DNA of 36,888 nt. It comes from an uncultured Chromatiaceae bacterium. Its GTDB lineage: Bacteria > Pseudomonadota > Gammaproteobacteria > DRLM01. Shown here piece by piece: positions 26,342 to 33,566 of the stretch. A program made the translations under genes and the position numbers. The notes under the pieces were generated by a model. It was not told the origin of the DNA, did no database searches, and was given only the letters and a program-made list of their open reading frames with translations. The DNA lies in NCBI GenBank assembly GCA_945787555.1, contig CALZJG010000056.1, forward strand, positions 1 to 36,888, given 5' to 3'. Position 1 is the first letter of the stretch. Each line of letters starts with the position of its first letter.

Positions 26342-26425
26342 CCATCACCATCACCATCACCATCACCATCACCATCACCATCACCATCACCAGCGCCATC
26401 ACCATCACCATCACCAGCGCCAGCA
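26342..26425. repeat. CCATCA hexanucleotide microsatellite
   Basis: Eight perfect CCATCA units (26342-26389) are followed by CCAGCG, three more CCATCA units (26396-26413), then CCAGCG and CCAGCA. The array fills almost the whole gap between the LysR operator region and the ribosome site (AGGAG) of the GlcG/HbpS-like gene. Slipped-strand change in copy number would shift spacing by 6 bp steps without altering any coding frame. Confidence 0.95.
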
Positions 26426-26439
26426 CAGGAGAACACGCC

Positions 26440-26973
26440 ATGCAAACCACCACCCGTCTATCCCTCCCCTCCGCCCTGTTACGCGCCAGCGCATGGGTTT
26501 TATTCGGCGCGCTGGTCGGCACGCCGGTCAGCCAGGCGCAGGAGCGCGCCGGACTGCCGACGGCGCCCCACCTGACCCTGGAACTGGCCCAGCAGGCCGC
26601 GATTTCGACGCTGCAGCGGTGCCGCAAGGATGGCCATGCGGTCAGCGTCGCAGTAGCGGATCGCGGTGGCACGCTGATCGTGCAGCTGCGCGATCCTCAG
26701 GCCGGGCCGCACACCGTGGGCAGCAGCCAGGGTAAGGCCTTTACGTCGGCCAGTATGGGACAGCCGACGGCGCGGCTGGCCGAGGCCATCGCCGGTAATC
26801 CGGCCCTGGAGGGACTGCGCGACATGGATCAGCGTCTGGTAATCCTGGCCGGCGGTCTGCCCATCGTCATCGACGGCCAGCGGGTCGGCGGCATCGGTGT
26901 GGGCGGCGCGCCGGGCGGCCACCTCGACGAAGCCTGCGCCGCCGCCGGCCTGCAGCAGATCGGTGCAGAGTAA
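26440..26973 (+). CDS. Exported GlcG/HbpS-like (DUF336) protein
   Basis: This 177-residue protein has a signal peptide (about 1-34, cleavage near SQA-QE). The GlcG/HbpS domain follows: LTLELAQQAAISTLQRCRKDG, VSVAVADRGGTLIVQLRD, GKAFTSASMGQPTARL, GGLPIVIDGQRVGGIGVGGAPGGHLDEACAAAGL. Family members include the heme-binding HbpS of Streptomyces and GlcG of unknown role in glycolate loci. A periplasmic cofactor- or heme-binding role is possible but unproved. AGGAG is 8 bases before the ATG, and the next gene begins directly after its stop. I counted no TTG among its roughly 20 leucine codons, in contrast with core genes. Confidence 0.82.
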   Translation: MQTTTRLSLPSALLRASAWVLFGALVGTPVSQAQERAGLPTAPHLTLELAQQAAISTLQRCRKDGHAVSVAVADRGGTLIVQLRDPQAGPHTVGSSQGKAFTSASMGQPTARLAEAIAGNPALEGLRDMDQRLVILAGGLPIVIDGQRVGGIGVGGAPGGHLDEACAAAGLQQIGAE

Positions 26974-28071
26974 ATGGATACAGGCATCGTGACGCGCTGC
27001 GCGCAGACGGGGTGGCCCGGCGGTGGCTCCCTGGCTGGGTTGCTGGTGGCGGCCTGGTCGCTCTTCGGCGCCGCCGCCGGTGTGTCCGCCGCCTCTGGTT
27101 CCGAGATGCTGCTGGTGACTCAGTTTCAGAGCCAGCACCTCGCCTATGTGGATCCCGTCGCGGGGCTGGTCGCCAGGGTTGAGGTCGGACGCGCGCCCTA
27201 CGATTTGGCCATCGGTCCGGATGCGCAGGCCTATGTCGCCACGGCCGAGGGTGTGGCGGTGGTGGATCTGCACGCCCGCCGCCGTAGCGCCATGATTCCC
27301 TACCGGAACGTGCCCGAGGGCCCGCGCAGGGGCGAGTACCGCGTCGGCGGCATGGGCATTGCGGTGTCGCCCGACGGCGCTTGGGTGGCGGTGGGGGTCC
27401 ATCACGGTCGCCGTGACGGACGCTTGGAACTCATCTCCACCACGACCCGGCAGGTGACCGCGAGTGTCGCGGTGGGCGTGCGCCCGTTCCAGGTGTTGTT
27501 CAGTCACGACGGCGGCGAGGTCTACTCCATCGATCATGACTCCTATTCCGTCACTGCCGTCGATGTGACCACGCACGCGCGGCGGCGTTACGACGTGGCG
27601 GCGCTGGGGCTGGGCGCCTTCGACAAGCCGCACTATGCCGCCCTCGACGCCCACGGCCGGCTGCTGCTGCCCATCCAGGGACGCACGCTGGTAGTACTCG
27701 ATCCGCGCAGCGGCGAATACCATCAGCGTAGCCTCAGCGCCGATACCCACCAGCATGGCGTAGCCCTGAGCAGCGATGGCGCAACACTGTTCGTGGTTGG
27801 CACCGGACCCGCCGGCGGGGCCGCCAGCCCGCCACGGCTCAGCCAGATCGATCTGGTCAGCGGTGGCGAGCGGCAGATTCCGCTGCCTGGCGAGCATGAG
27901 CAGATCGTCCTCAGCGCCGACGGTGCGACGGCCTATCTAAGTGGTGGCCACAGCTACAGCGGGGGCTGGGACGGCATCCGTATCATCGACCTGGCCAGCG
28001 GCGCAAGCCGGACTCTCGCGGTACCCGCTCAGCCCTTGGGACTCAAGCTCTGGCGGGACGTCGATACTTAG
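26974..28071 (+). CDS. Exported YncE-like beta-propeller protein
   Basis: This 365-residue protein starts right after the previous stop. A hydrophobic segment (about 18-40) ending in VSAASG looks like a signal peptide. The body holds repeated strands of the type VEVGRAPYDLAIGPDAQAYVA, GIAVSPDGAWVAVG, VGVRPFQVLFSHDGGEVYSI, HGVALSSDGATLFVV and QIVLSADGATAYLSGG, which are blades of a YVTN/YncE-like seven-bladed propeller. No metal or catalytic motif is evident. With the preceding gene it probably forms a two-protein periplasmic module controlled by the divergent LysR protein. The ribosome site is weak, so coupling to the upstream gene is likely. Confidence 0.8.
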   Translation: MDTGIVTRCAQTGWPGGGSLAGLLVAAWSLFGAAAGVSAASGSEMLLVTQFQSQHLAYVDPVAGLVARVEVGRAPYDLAIGPDAQAYVATAEGVAVVDLHARRRSAMIPYRNVPEGPRRGEYRVGGMGIAVSPDGAWVAVGVHHGRRDGRLELISTTTRQVTASVAVGVRPFQVLFSHDGGEVYSIDHDSYSVTAVDVTTHARRRYDVAALGLGAFDKPHYAALDAHGRLLLPIQGRTLVVLDPRSGEYHQRSLSADTHQHGVALSSDGATLFVVGTGPAGGAASPPRLSQIDLVSGGERQIPLPGEHEQIVLSADGATAYLSGGHSYSGGWDGIRIIDLASGASRTLAVPAQPLGLKLWRDVDT

Positions 28072-28078
28072 CCCAAGC

Positions 28079-28294
28079 GCCGACCACGTTGCCCAGTGCG
28101 AGCTCATCCTGGCCGGCCAGGAGGATTGCACCGCAACGGTCAGCTCGGGCGCGTTGGTGCCGAAACAGACGACAGTCAGGCCGACGACCAACGGCGTGAT
28201 GCCGAAAGATAGCGCAAGTTTTGGTGCGCCACGCTAATGCTTGCGCACCGATGATGAGCACGGCCAGGCCCGCGGCGAAAAGTGGCAGGTTCAT
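28079..28294 (-). pseudogene. Frameshifted and truncated CaCA-family (Na+/Ca2+) antiporter remnant
   Basis: On the minus strand the text starts in one frame (MNLPLFAAGLAVLIIGAQAL). It continues in a second (KLALSFGITPLVVGLTVV, then FGTNAPELTVAVQSS) and returns to the first (LAGQDELALGNVVG). Joined, these give the conserved first alpha-repeat of bacterial calcium/sodium antiporters, including the GxxxPE-type motif FGTNAPEL. At least two frameshifts are needed. Homology stops after GNVVG at 28079, where SNIFN would be expected; the propeller gene ends 8 bases away. The remainder of the antiporter is missing from the window. Confidence 0.8.
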
Positions 28295-28359
28295 GCAGGG
28301 CTCCGACGTCTAGATAATGACTAGCTGAATCGGGTGCCCAGTAGGCGGATTCTTGTCGT

Positions 28360-28384
28360 CTTGGCATGATGGCGCCTTGCCAAG
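28360..28384. repeat. Palindrome CTTGGCA-N11-TGCCAAG
   Basis: A perfect 7-bp dyad with an 11-bp spacer lies upstream of the antiporter remnant. It could be an old operator for that gene. The surrounding 28295-28560 shows no other feature. Confidence 0.4.
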
Positions 28385-28560
28385 CATGGGTTGGTCCCTA
28401 CTCTCGCGCACAATATTCCCCGTTTGTGCGGCCCGAAAACGCCCTTTCGAGTTCCTCGCACAACTTCCGTCCCGAGCGCGATGCTGATGCTGCAGTGTGA
28501 CTTGCCGATTAGAGACGATATCGCGCGAGACTAAGCGATAGTTCGAACGACAGCGCCGGT

Positions 28561-29103
28561 CTAGTCCTGCAAGTGGGTGGGCAGGCCGTCTATGCTAATT
28601 AGATTTTTCTCCCGCCAATACTGCTTGATGCCTTGCGGGCCTTTGTTCTCCGCCCAACTCAACAGCGTCTCGCGCTCCCCGGTGTAATCGTACCGTGGGA
28701 CGCCGTATCCGCAGGACGTTTGCAACGATTCAATATTGACCACCATGATCTGGCGCGCCCCTGCCAGGGCGGGGAAGTGGGGCGCAGAGTGCTCCCAGGC
28801 ATGGTCATGCGTCCGCACCACGCGGCCACGGCCGTAGAGACGCAGGATCAGCGGTTGAGTCTCGAAGCTGCAAAACATGATGGTGATGCGGCCATCAGCG
28901 CGCAAATGCGCCGCGGTTTCGTTGCCGCTGCCGGTGACGTCGAGATACGCGACGCTGTCATCATCGAGGCAACGGAATGCATCCATTCCCTTGGGCGAGA
29001 GATTGATGCGGCCCTCGCCAGCGGCGGTGGCGGTAAAGAATAGGTGTTGGCGGGCGATGAACTCGCGCAACTCAGGGGTGAGTTTCTTGTAGAACTTGGC
29101 CAT
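28561..29103 (-). CDS. Pyridoxamine 5'-phosphate oxidase-like FMN-binding protein
   Basis: This 180-residue protein of the split-barrel flavin-binding superfamily has LREFIARQHLFFTATAAGEG at the start of the barrel. RINLSPKGMDAF, VAYLDVTGSGNETAAHL and ITIMFCSFE follow, typical of the putative PNPOx subgroup often described as general-stress-like proteins. The substrate is unknown; it is not the vitamin B6 oxidase itself. The ATG at 29103 was chosen because the domain begins there; the open frame runs further upstream into non-family text that would overlap the divergent glycerate kinase gene. Confidence 0.82.
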   Translation of the reverse strand: MAKFYKKLTPELREFIARQHLFFTATAAGEGRINLSPKGMDAFRCLDDDSVAYLDVTGSGNETAAHLRADGRITIMFCSFETQPLILRLYGRGRVVRTHDHAWEHSAPHFPALAGARQIMVVNIESLQTSCGYGVPRYDYTGERETLLSWAENKGPQGIKQYWREKNLISIDGLPTHLQD

Positions 29104-29162
29104 GGGTACAATGCTCGTCGCTGGAGTGTGTCGGTAGTGATGGTGGCGCAAGCGGGTAGGGC

Positions 29163-30407
29163 ATGTCCAATCAAACACAGATAATTGAAGCGATGCGTCG
29201 GCGCGTGCTTGAAATCTATCAAGCGGCATTGCGTGCAGTCCACGGGCGTGATTGCGTGCGTCGCACCTTGGTTGACGTGCGCGTCACAGGGCCGGTACGA
29301 GTGTGCGCCATCGGCAAAGCGGCTTGCGCCATGGCGCAAGGGGCCGCTGATGCCTGGGGTGATCAGATTCAAGACGGCTTGGTGATTACCAAGCAGGGCT
29401 ATGTCACTGCGGAGTGCTCGGTGCCTGCACTCACCGTCATGGAGGCAGGGCATCCCCTCCCCGATGCGCGCAGTGTGCAGGCCGGCGAGGCGATGTTAAA
29501 GCTGTTGGCCGAGACGTCGCGCGAGGCGACGCTTTTATTTCTCATTTCCGGCGGCGCGTCCAGTCTGATAGAGGTATTGCCGCCGGGTGTGATGCTTGCC
29601 GACTTGCGGCGGGTGAATGCCTGGTTGTTGGCCTCCGGCTGGGACATCCACCGCATGAACGCGGTACGCAAAGGGCTATCGTGCATCAAAGGGGGGCGCC
29701 TGGTCGCTTATTTGGGCGAGCGTCGCACTGTGCAATTACTGATCTCCGACGTGCCCGGCGATGAAGCGGCTGACATCGGCTCGGGCTTATTGGTGCCGGC
29801 GGCGCGTCTAGCGCCGGTGCCGGCGTTGCCTGACTGGTTGCAGGCGTTGCTGGACCAGGCACCGCCGTTGCTTCCTGTGGAAGCGCCCGCTGACGCAGGA
29901 GTGGAGACGCGCATCGTCGCGAGCCTGGACCAGGCCCTCGCGGCGGCGGCGCAGGCGGCGCGCGAGGGGGGATACGCGGTGCAGGTGCACGCGGCGCGAT
30001 TACACGGCGATGCCGCCTTGCAAGGCCGCCGTATCGCTGATGAACTAATACAAGGCCCGGCGGGCGTGCACCTTTGGGGCGGGGAGACCACGCTGGTGTT
30101 GCCGCCCCAGTCCGGCCGCGGCGGTCGCAACCAACACTTGGCCTTGGCCGCCGCCACGGGGCTGGCCGGGCATGACGATATCTGCCTGTTGGCGGCCGGC
30201 ACCGATGGCAGCGACGGCCCGGGCGAGGATGCAGGCGCCCTGGTCGATGGCGCCACGCTGGCACGTGGCGCGCTCGATGAATTGAATGCAGAAGAGTGTT
30301 TGGCTCGCGCCGACGCCGGCACTTTTTTGGAAGCGAGCGGTGACCTGATCAGTACCGGGCCGACCGGCACCAATGTCATGGATTTGGCAATAGGCTGGAA
30401 GGGTTAA
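29163..30407 (+). CDS. Glycerate 2-kinase (MOFRL family)
   Basis: This 414-residue protein is of the DUF4147/MOFRL type, which phosphorylates glycerate at carbon 2 (older annotation: hydroxypyruvate reductase TtuD). Visible family motifs are RVCAIGKAACAMAQG, GHPLPDARSVQAG, FLISGGASSL, MNAVRKGLSCIKGGRL and LISDVPGDEAADIGSG in the first domain. GGETTLVLP...GRGGRNQHLALA, LAAGTDGSDGPGEDAGALVDG and SGDLISTGPTGTNVMD follow in the MOFRL part. It would feed 2-phosphoglycerate into glycolysis. It is divergent from the flavin protein (59-bp gap) and only 37 bp before the DUF455 gene. Confidence 0.9.
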   Translation: MSNQTQIIEAMRRRVLEIYQAALRAVHGRDCVRRTLVDVRVTGPVRVCAIGKAACAMAQGAADAWGDQIQDGLVITKQGYVTAECSVPALTVMEAGHPLPDARSVQAGEAMLKLLAETSREATLLFLISGGASSLIEVLPPGVMLADLRRVNAWLLASGWDIHRMNAVRKGLSCIKGGRLVAYLGERRTVQLLISDVPGDEAADIGSGLLVPAARLAPVPALPDWLQALLDQAPPLLPVEAPADAGVETRIVASLDQALAAAAQAAREGGYAVQVHAARLHGDAALQGRRIADELIQGPAGVHLWGGETTLVLPPQSGRGGRNQHLALAAATGLAGHDDICLLAAGTDGSDGPGEDAGALVDGATLARGALDELNAEECLARADAGTFLEASGDLISTGPTGTNVMDLAIGWKG

Positions 30408-30429
30408 CGGGTTCGCGGGTTAACGGGTT
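30401..30429. repeat. 13-bp tandem direct repeat at the glycerate kinase stop
   Basis: GGGTTAACGGGTT occurs at 30401-30413 and again at 30417-30429, separated by CGC. The first copy contains the stop codon of the kinase gene. Each copy is itself nearly two GGGTTAAC units. Origin and role are unclear. Confidence 0.85.
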
Positions 30430-30444
30430 AGCGGTGAGGCGTAA

Positions 30445-31320
30445 ATGAACGACAAGTCCAACTATCATGAACCCGTCTCTCGCCTCTCTGTAGAGCGGAG
30501 AGGGGGTAGCGAAGAGCGTGGTCTGTTCACCGTAGCGGCTGCTTGCATCGCCGAATGTGATGCAAAGACTAAAGCGCGCTTGAGTCGTACGGCGGCGGCG
30601 CAATGGCGGGCCGGTGAGTTATCCGTGTGCGCTGACCAACCACCCGCGCCCATCGCCGCGCCGGGTCGTCCGGCGCGTCCCGTGCTCGTCTCGCCACGCG
30701 ACTTGCCACGGCGCAAACTCACTACGCCGGTGGGTCGCGCGGCACTCATACATGCCATCACGCACATCGAATTCAACGCCATCAATCTGGCCTGGGATGC
30801 GGTCTATCGTTTCCGCGGCCTACCACCGCGCTATTACGACGATTGGGTACGGGTGGCCGACGAGGAGGCCTATCACTTTTCCTTGTTGCGCGAACGCTTG
30901 CAGCAACTCGGTTACGACTACGGCGACTTTCCCGCCCACAACGGCTTGTGGGAAATGGCGCAAGACACGGCACATGACCTGCTAGTGCGTATGGCCCTGG
31001 TGCCGCGCGTACTGGAGGCGCGCGGCTTGGATGTCACGCCGGGCATGATGGAGCGCTTGCGCGCGGCGGGCGATGTGGAAACCGTGGCGTTATTGGAAAT
31101 TATTCTTCGCGACGAGATCGGCCATGTCGAAATCGGCACCCGCTGGTTCCGCTGGGCCTGCGAGCGACGCGGCGTGGCGCCGGAAGCCACATTTCGCGCG
31201 TTGATCAAGCAGTATCTGCAAGGGCGCATCAAAGGCCCGTTCCACCGTGAGGCGCGCTTGCAGGCCGGATTCAGCGCCAGTGAACTCGCCGCGCTTGAGG
31301 AGATGGACGGAACGGCATAA
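30445..31320 (+). CDS. DUF455 ferritin-like diiron protein
   Basis: This 291-residue protein is of the DUF455 (COG2833) family in the ferritin-like superfamily. Candidate diiron ligands are in HIEF (H107, E109), DEEAYH (E140, E141, H144), E191 and DEIGHVEIG (E224, H227, E229), the pairing expected of a four-helix carboxylate-bridged site. Function in this family is not established; an oxygenase or oxidase role is possible. Residues about 12-20 are encoded by a REP-like hairpin, so the real protein may lack or have gained this part. GTGAGG precedes the ATG, and the hydrogenase genes begin 41 bp later, suggesting one transcript. Confidence 0.83.
   Translation: MNDKSNYHEPVSRLSVERRGGSEERGLFTVAAACIAECDAKTKARLSRTAAAQWRAGELSVCADQPPAPIAAPGRPARPVLVSPRDLPRRKLTTPVGRAALIHAITHIEFNAINLAWDAVYRFRGLPPRYYDDWVRVADEEAYHFSLLRERLQQLGYDYGDFPAHNGLWEMAQDTAHDLLVRMALVPRVLEARGLDVTPGMMERLRAAGDVETVALLEIILRDEIGHVEIGTRWFRWACERRGVAPEATFRALIKQYLQGRIKGPFHREARLQAGFSASELAALEEMDGTA
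30483..30503. repeat. REP-like hairpin inside the DUF455 5' coding region
   Basis: CCTCTC (30483-30488) pairs with GAGAGG (30498-30503), followed by GGGG, resembling half of the REP-like units between trpA and accD. The reading frame stays open through it. Confidence 0.4.
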
Positions 31321-31361
31321 GGTAGCGAGAGGTGATGTCGAAAGGCGCGGTGTGACGGATA

Positions 31362-32501
31362 ATGCCTAAGCCGAAGAACAAACAAACAGACCCGCCCCGT
31401 TATCCACTCCGTTACTTGGCGCGTGCGTCCTTGCCGGCATTGCTGGATAGCCTGCGTGCCGCCGGCTATCGTTGCATCGGCCCGCAACTCAAGGAGGGCG
31501 CGGTGGTGTACGCTGAGCTCGATACGGTTGAGCAATTACCACGCGGTGTCCATGATCAGCAATCCCCCGGCGAATATCGTACCCAGGCCAGTGAGGATGA
31601 GCGTTACTTCGCCTGGGCCAATGGCCCGCAGGCCATCAAGCCGTGGCTGTTCGCGCCGCGCGAATCACTGTGGCAGGTCGCGCGCGATGAGCACGGCCGC
31701 TTACGTTTTCGCGAGACGTCCCCGCAAGTTACCCCCCTGGCCGTGATCGGCGCGCGCGCCTGCGATCTCGCCGCATTGCGCCTCCAGGATCAACACTTTC
31801 TGCACGGCGCGCATCCCGATCCTTACTACCAGGCGCGGCGCGAGTCGCTGTTCATCGTGGCGGTGCAGTGCAGTCATACCGCCGCCACTTGTTTTTGCGC
31901 CTCTACCGGTGACGGGCCGCGCGCCGAGCGCGATTTCGATCTCGCTCTCTCGGAATTGAACGCGGGCTACGTGGTCGAGACAGGCAGTCAACGTGGCGCG
32001 AGCGTGCTGGCAGCGTTGCCACTGGCGGCGGCCACGGCAGCGCAACGCGACGCCGCACGGCAACAAAGCGAGCGCGCCGCGCGCCTGCAGACCCGGGCCC
32101 TGCCGGGCCGCAACTTGCGCGATGTGTTGTTCGCCAATCTCGAACATCCGCGCTGGGACGAAGTGGCGGCGCGTTGTTTGTCGTGCGGCAATTGCACCTC
32201 GGTGTGTCCCACCTGTTTCTGTCATGCCGAATCCGAGCAACCGGCATTGGACGGCGCACACAGCGAGCATGTGCGCGAGTGGGACTCCTGTTTCACGCAA
32301 GGACACAGCTATATCCACGGCCTGACCATCCGCGCCGAGACGCGCACGCGTTATCGACAGTGGCTGACCCACAAACTGGGCAGCTGGCATGAGCAATACG
32401 GCCGCAGCGGCTGTGTGGGCTGCGGGCGCTGTATGACCTGGTGTCCGGTGGGGATAGACATCACCGAAGAGGCGAGCGCGATATGCGGAGAGGGGACGTG
32501 A
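31362..32501 (+). CDS. hyhB: [NiFe] hydrogenase (group 3b) beta subunit, iron-sulfur protein
   Basis: This 379-residue protein is of the HydB/HyhB (sulfhydrogenase beta, AsrA-like) family. It carries electrons between the HyhSL hydrogenase and the HyhG flavin subunit. Two [4Fe-4S] motifs are plain: C272-x2-C275-x2-C278-x3-C282 with further C285 and C287, and C351-x2-C354-x2-C357-x3-C361. The N-terminal part contains VTPLAVIGARACDLAALRLQDQHF and the CSHTAATCFCAS run typical of the family. It overlaps hyhG by 4 bp (GTGA). The ribosome site is weak, consistent with translation following the DUF455 gene. Confidence 0.9.
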   Translation: MPKPKNKQTDPPRYPLRYLARASLPALLDSLRAAGYRCIGPQLKEGAVVYAELDTVEQLPRGVHDQQSPGEYRTQASEDERYFAWANGPQAIKPWLFAPRESLWQVARDEHGRLRFRETSPQVTPLAVIGARACDLAALRLQDQHFLHGAHPDPYYQARRESLFIVAVQCSHTAATCFCASTGDGPRAERDFDLALSELNAGYVVETGSQRGASVLAALPLAAATAAQRDAARQQSERAARLQTRALPGRNLRDVLFANLEHPRWDEVAARCLSCGNCTSVCPTCFCHAESEQPALDGAHSEHVREWDSCFTQGHSYIHGLTIRAETRTRYRQWLTHKLGSWHEQYGRSGCVGCGRCMTWCPVGIDITEEASAICGEGT

Positions 32502-33331
32502 GCCATCCTTATCTCTTGCACGAGGCGGAGATCGTCACGCGGGTACAGGAAGCACCGGACATCTTTACCTTGCGGCTGCGTTTCAGCGCTGCGGCGCGAC
32601 AGCGGGACTATACCTTTCAGCCCGGCCAATTCAATATGGTGTATCTCTACGGCGTGGGCGAGGTCGCGATCTCCATCGTCTCCGATCCGGAAGATGATCT
32701 ACTCTACGATCACACCATCCGCGCCGTTGGTCGTGTCACGCGCGGCATGGCGGCATTGCGCGCGGGGGATTATGTCGGCATCCGCGGCCCGTACGGTCGC
32801 GGTTGGCCGTTGCCGCAAGCCGAAGGCCGCGATGTGTTGATCGTCACCGGCGGCTTGGGTTGCGCGCCGGTGGTGTCGGTCATCCATTACATACTCAAAC
32901 GTCGCGAGCGCTACGGACGCTTGATCATCATGCAAGGCGTCAAGCACGCCAACGACCTATTGTGGCGTGAACGCTACGCCGAGTGGGCGCGACAGCCCAA
33001 TGTCGAAGTCATCATCGCCGCCGATCAAGGCGCGCCCTTGTGGCCGTGGCGGATAGGACGCGTCACCGATTTGTTCGATCAAGTGCCATTCGATAGTGAG
33101 CGCACTAGCGCCATGATGTGCGGTCCCGAAGTGATGATGCGCGTCGCTGTGCAGCAATTGCTGGCGCGCGGCATGAACGAGGCGGACATCCATCTCAGCA
33201 TGGAGCGCAACATGCACTGCGCGGTAGGCCATTGCGGCCATTGCCAATACGGCGGGAAGTTCGTGTGTAAGGACGGGCCGGTGTTCGCCTATCCGCAAGT
33301 GAAAGAGTTGTTTGGGGTGAGGGGGTTTTGA
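32498..33331 (+). CDS. hyhG: [NiFe] hydrogenase (group 3b) gamma subunit, FAD/NAD(P)-binding
   Basis: This 277-residue ferredoxin-NADP reductase-like subunit has a flavin-binding segment YTFQPGQFNMVYL, a nucleotide-binding VTGGLGCAPVVSVIHYIL and the CGPEVMM NAD(P) motif. A C-terminal [2Fe-2S] site has C241, C246, C249 and C257 (CAVGHCGHC...C). It would be the NAD(P)H site of the hydrogenase. The GTG at 32498 was chosen because it overlaps the hyhB stop and has GAGAGG just upstream; an earlier in-frame start is unlikely. The following 235 bp are non-coding and contain a MITE-like repeat. Confidence 0.9.
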   Translation: MSHPYLLHEAEIVTRVQEAPDIFTLRLRFSAAARQRDYTFQPGQFNMVYLYGVGEVAISIVSDPEDDLLYDHTIRAVGRVTRGMAALRAGDYVGIRGPYGRGWPLPQAEGRDVLIVTGGLGCAPVVSVIHYILKRRERYGRLIIMQGVKHANDLLWRERYAEWARQPNVEVIIAADQGAPLWPWRIGRVTDLFDQVPFDSERTSAMMCGPEVMMRVAVQQLLARGMNEADIHLSMERNMHCAVGHCGHCQYGGKFVCKDGPVFAYPQVKELFGVRGF

Positions 33332-33413
33332 GGGTCGCAGGCCGCAAGATGTTTCAAGAAGTTGAACGTGCCGAGATCATGAATTCATTGCGAGCGTAGC
33401 ATTCTGTTGGCGC

Positions 33414-33430
33414 GACAGATCTTATCTGTC
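33414..33430. repeat. Short perfect hairpin GACAGAT-CTT-ATCTGTC
   Basis: The 7-bp arms flank a 3-base loop, and the right arm runs into the left end of the MITE-like repeat. It may form a small extra stem in RNA upstream of hyhS. Confidence 0.6.
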
Positions 33431-33531
33431 ATTTCGACTGTAAGGAGAAGTCTTTCTAGAAGTCAATCGGGCGTCGACAACTGTGTGCGATGCCCACAGC
33501 GTGAGGATCTCTCCTTGCAGTCGAGATGACA
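33427..33531. mobile_element. MITE-like 105-bp element with 22-bp terminal inverted repeats
   Basis: The left end (33427-33448, TGTCATTTCGACTG...) and right end (33510-33531, ...CAGTCGAGATGACA) are inverted repeats matching at 20 of 22 positions. TGTCATTTCGA...AGGAGA ends are typical of short non-autonomous repeats scattered through many proteobacterial genomes. No target duplication is obvious. It separates hyhG from hyhS, genes that are normally adjacent. Confidence 0.75.
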
Positions 33532-33566
33532 AGAAAGGTAAATCAAGATGTCACAGAGCGAAGATT

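Noticed and set aside
26197-26445. Open frame encoding a GD-rich repeat on the minus strand (and a PS-rich one on the plus strand)
   Set aside because: Both are translations of the CCATCA microsatellite and overlap the LysR gene start; no ribosome site supports them.
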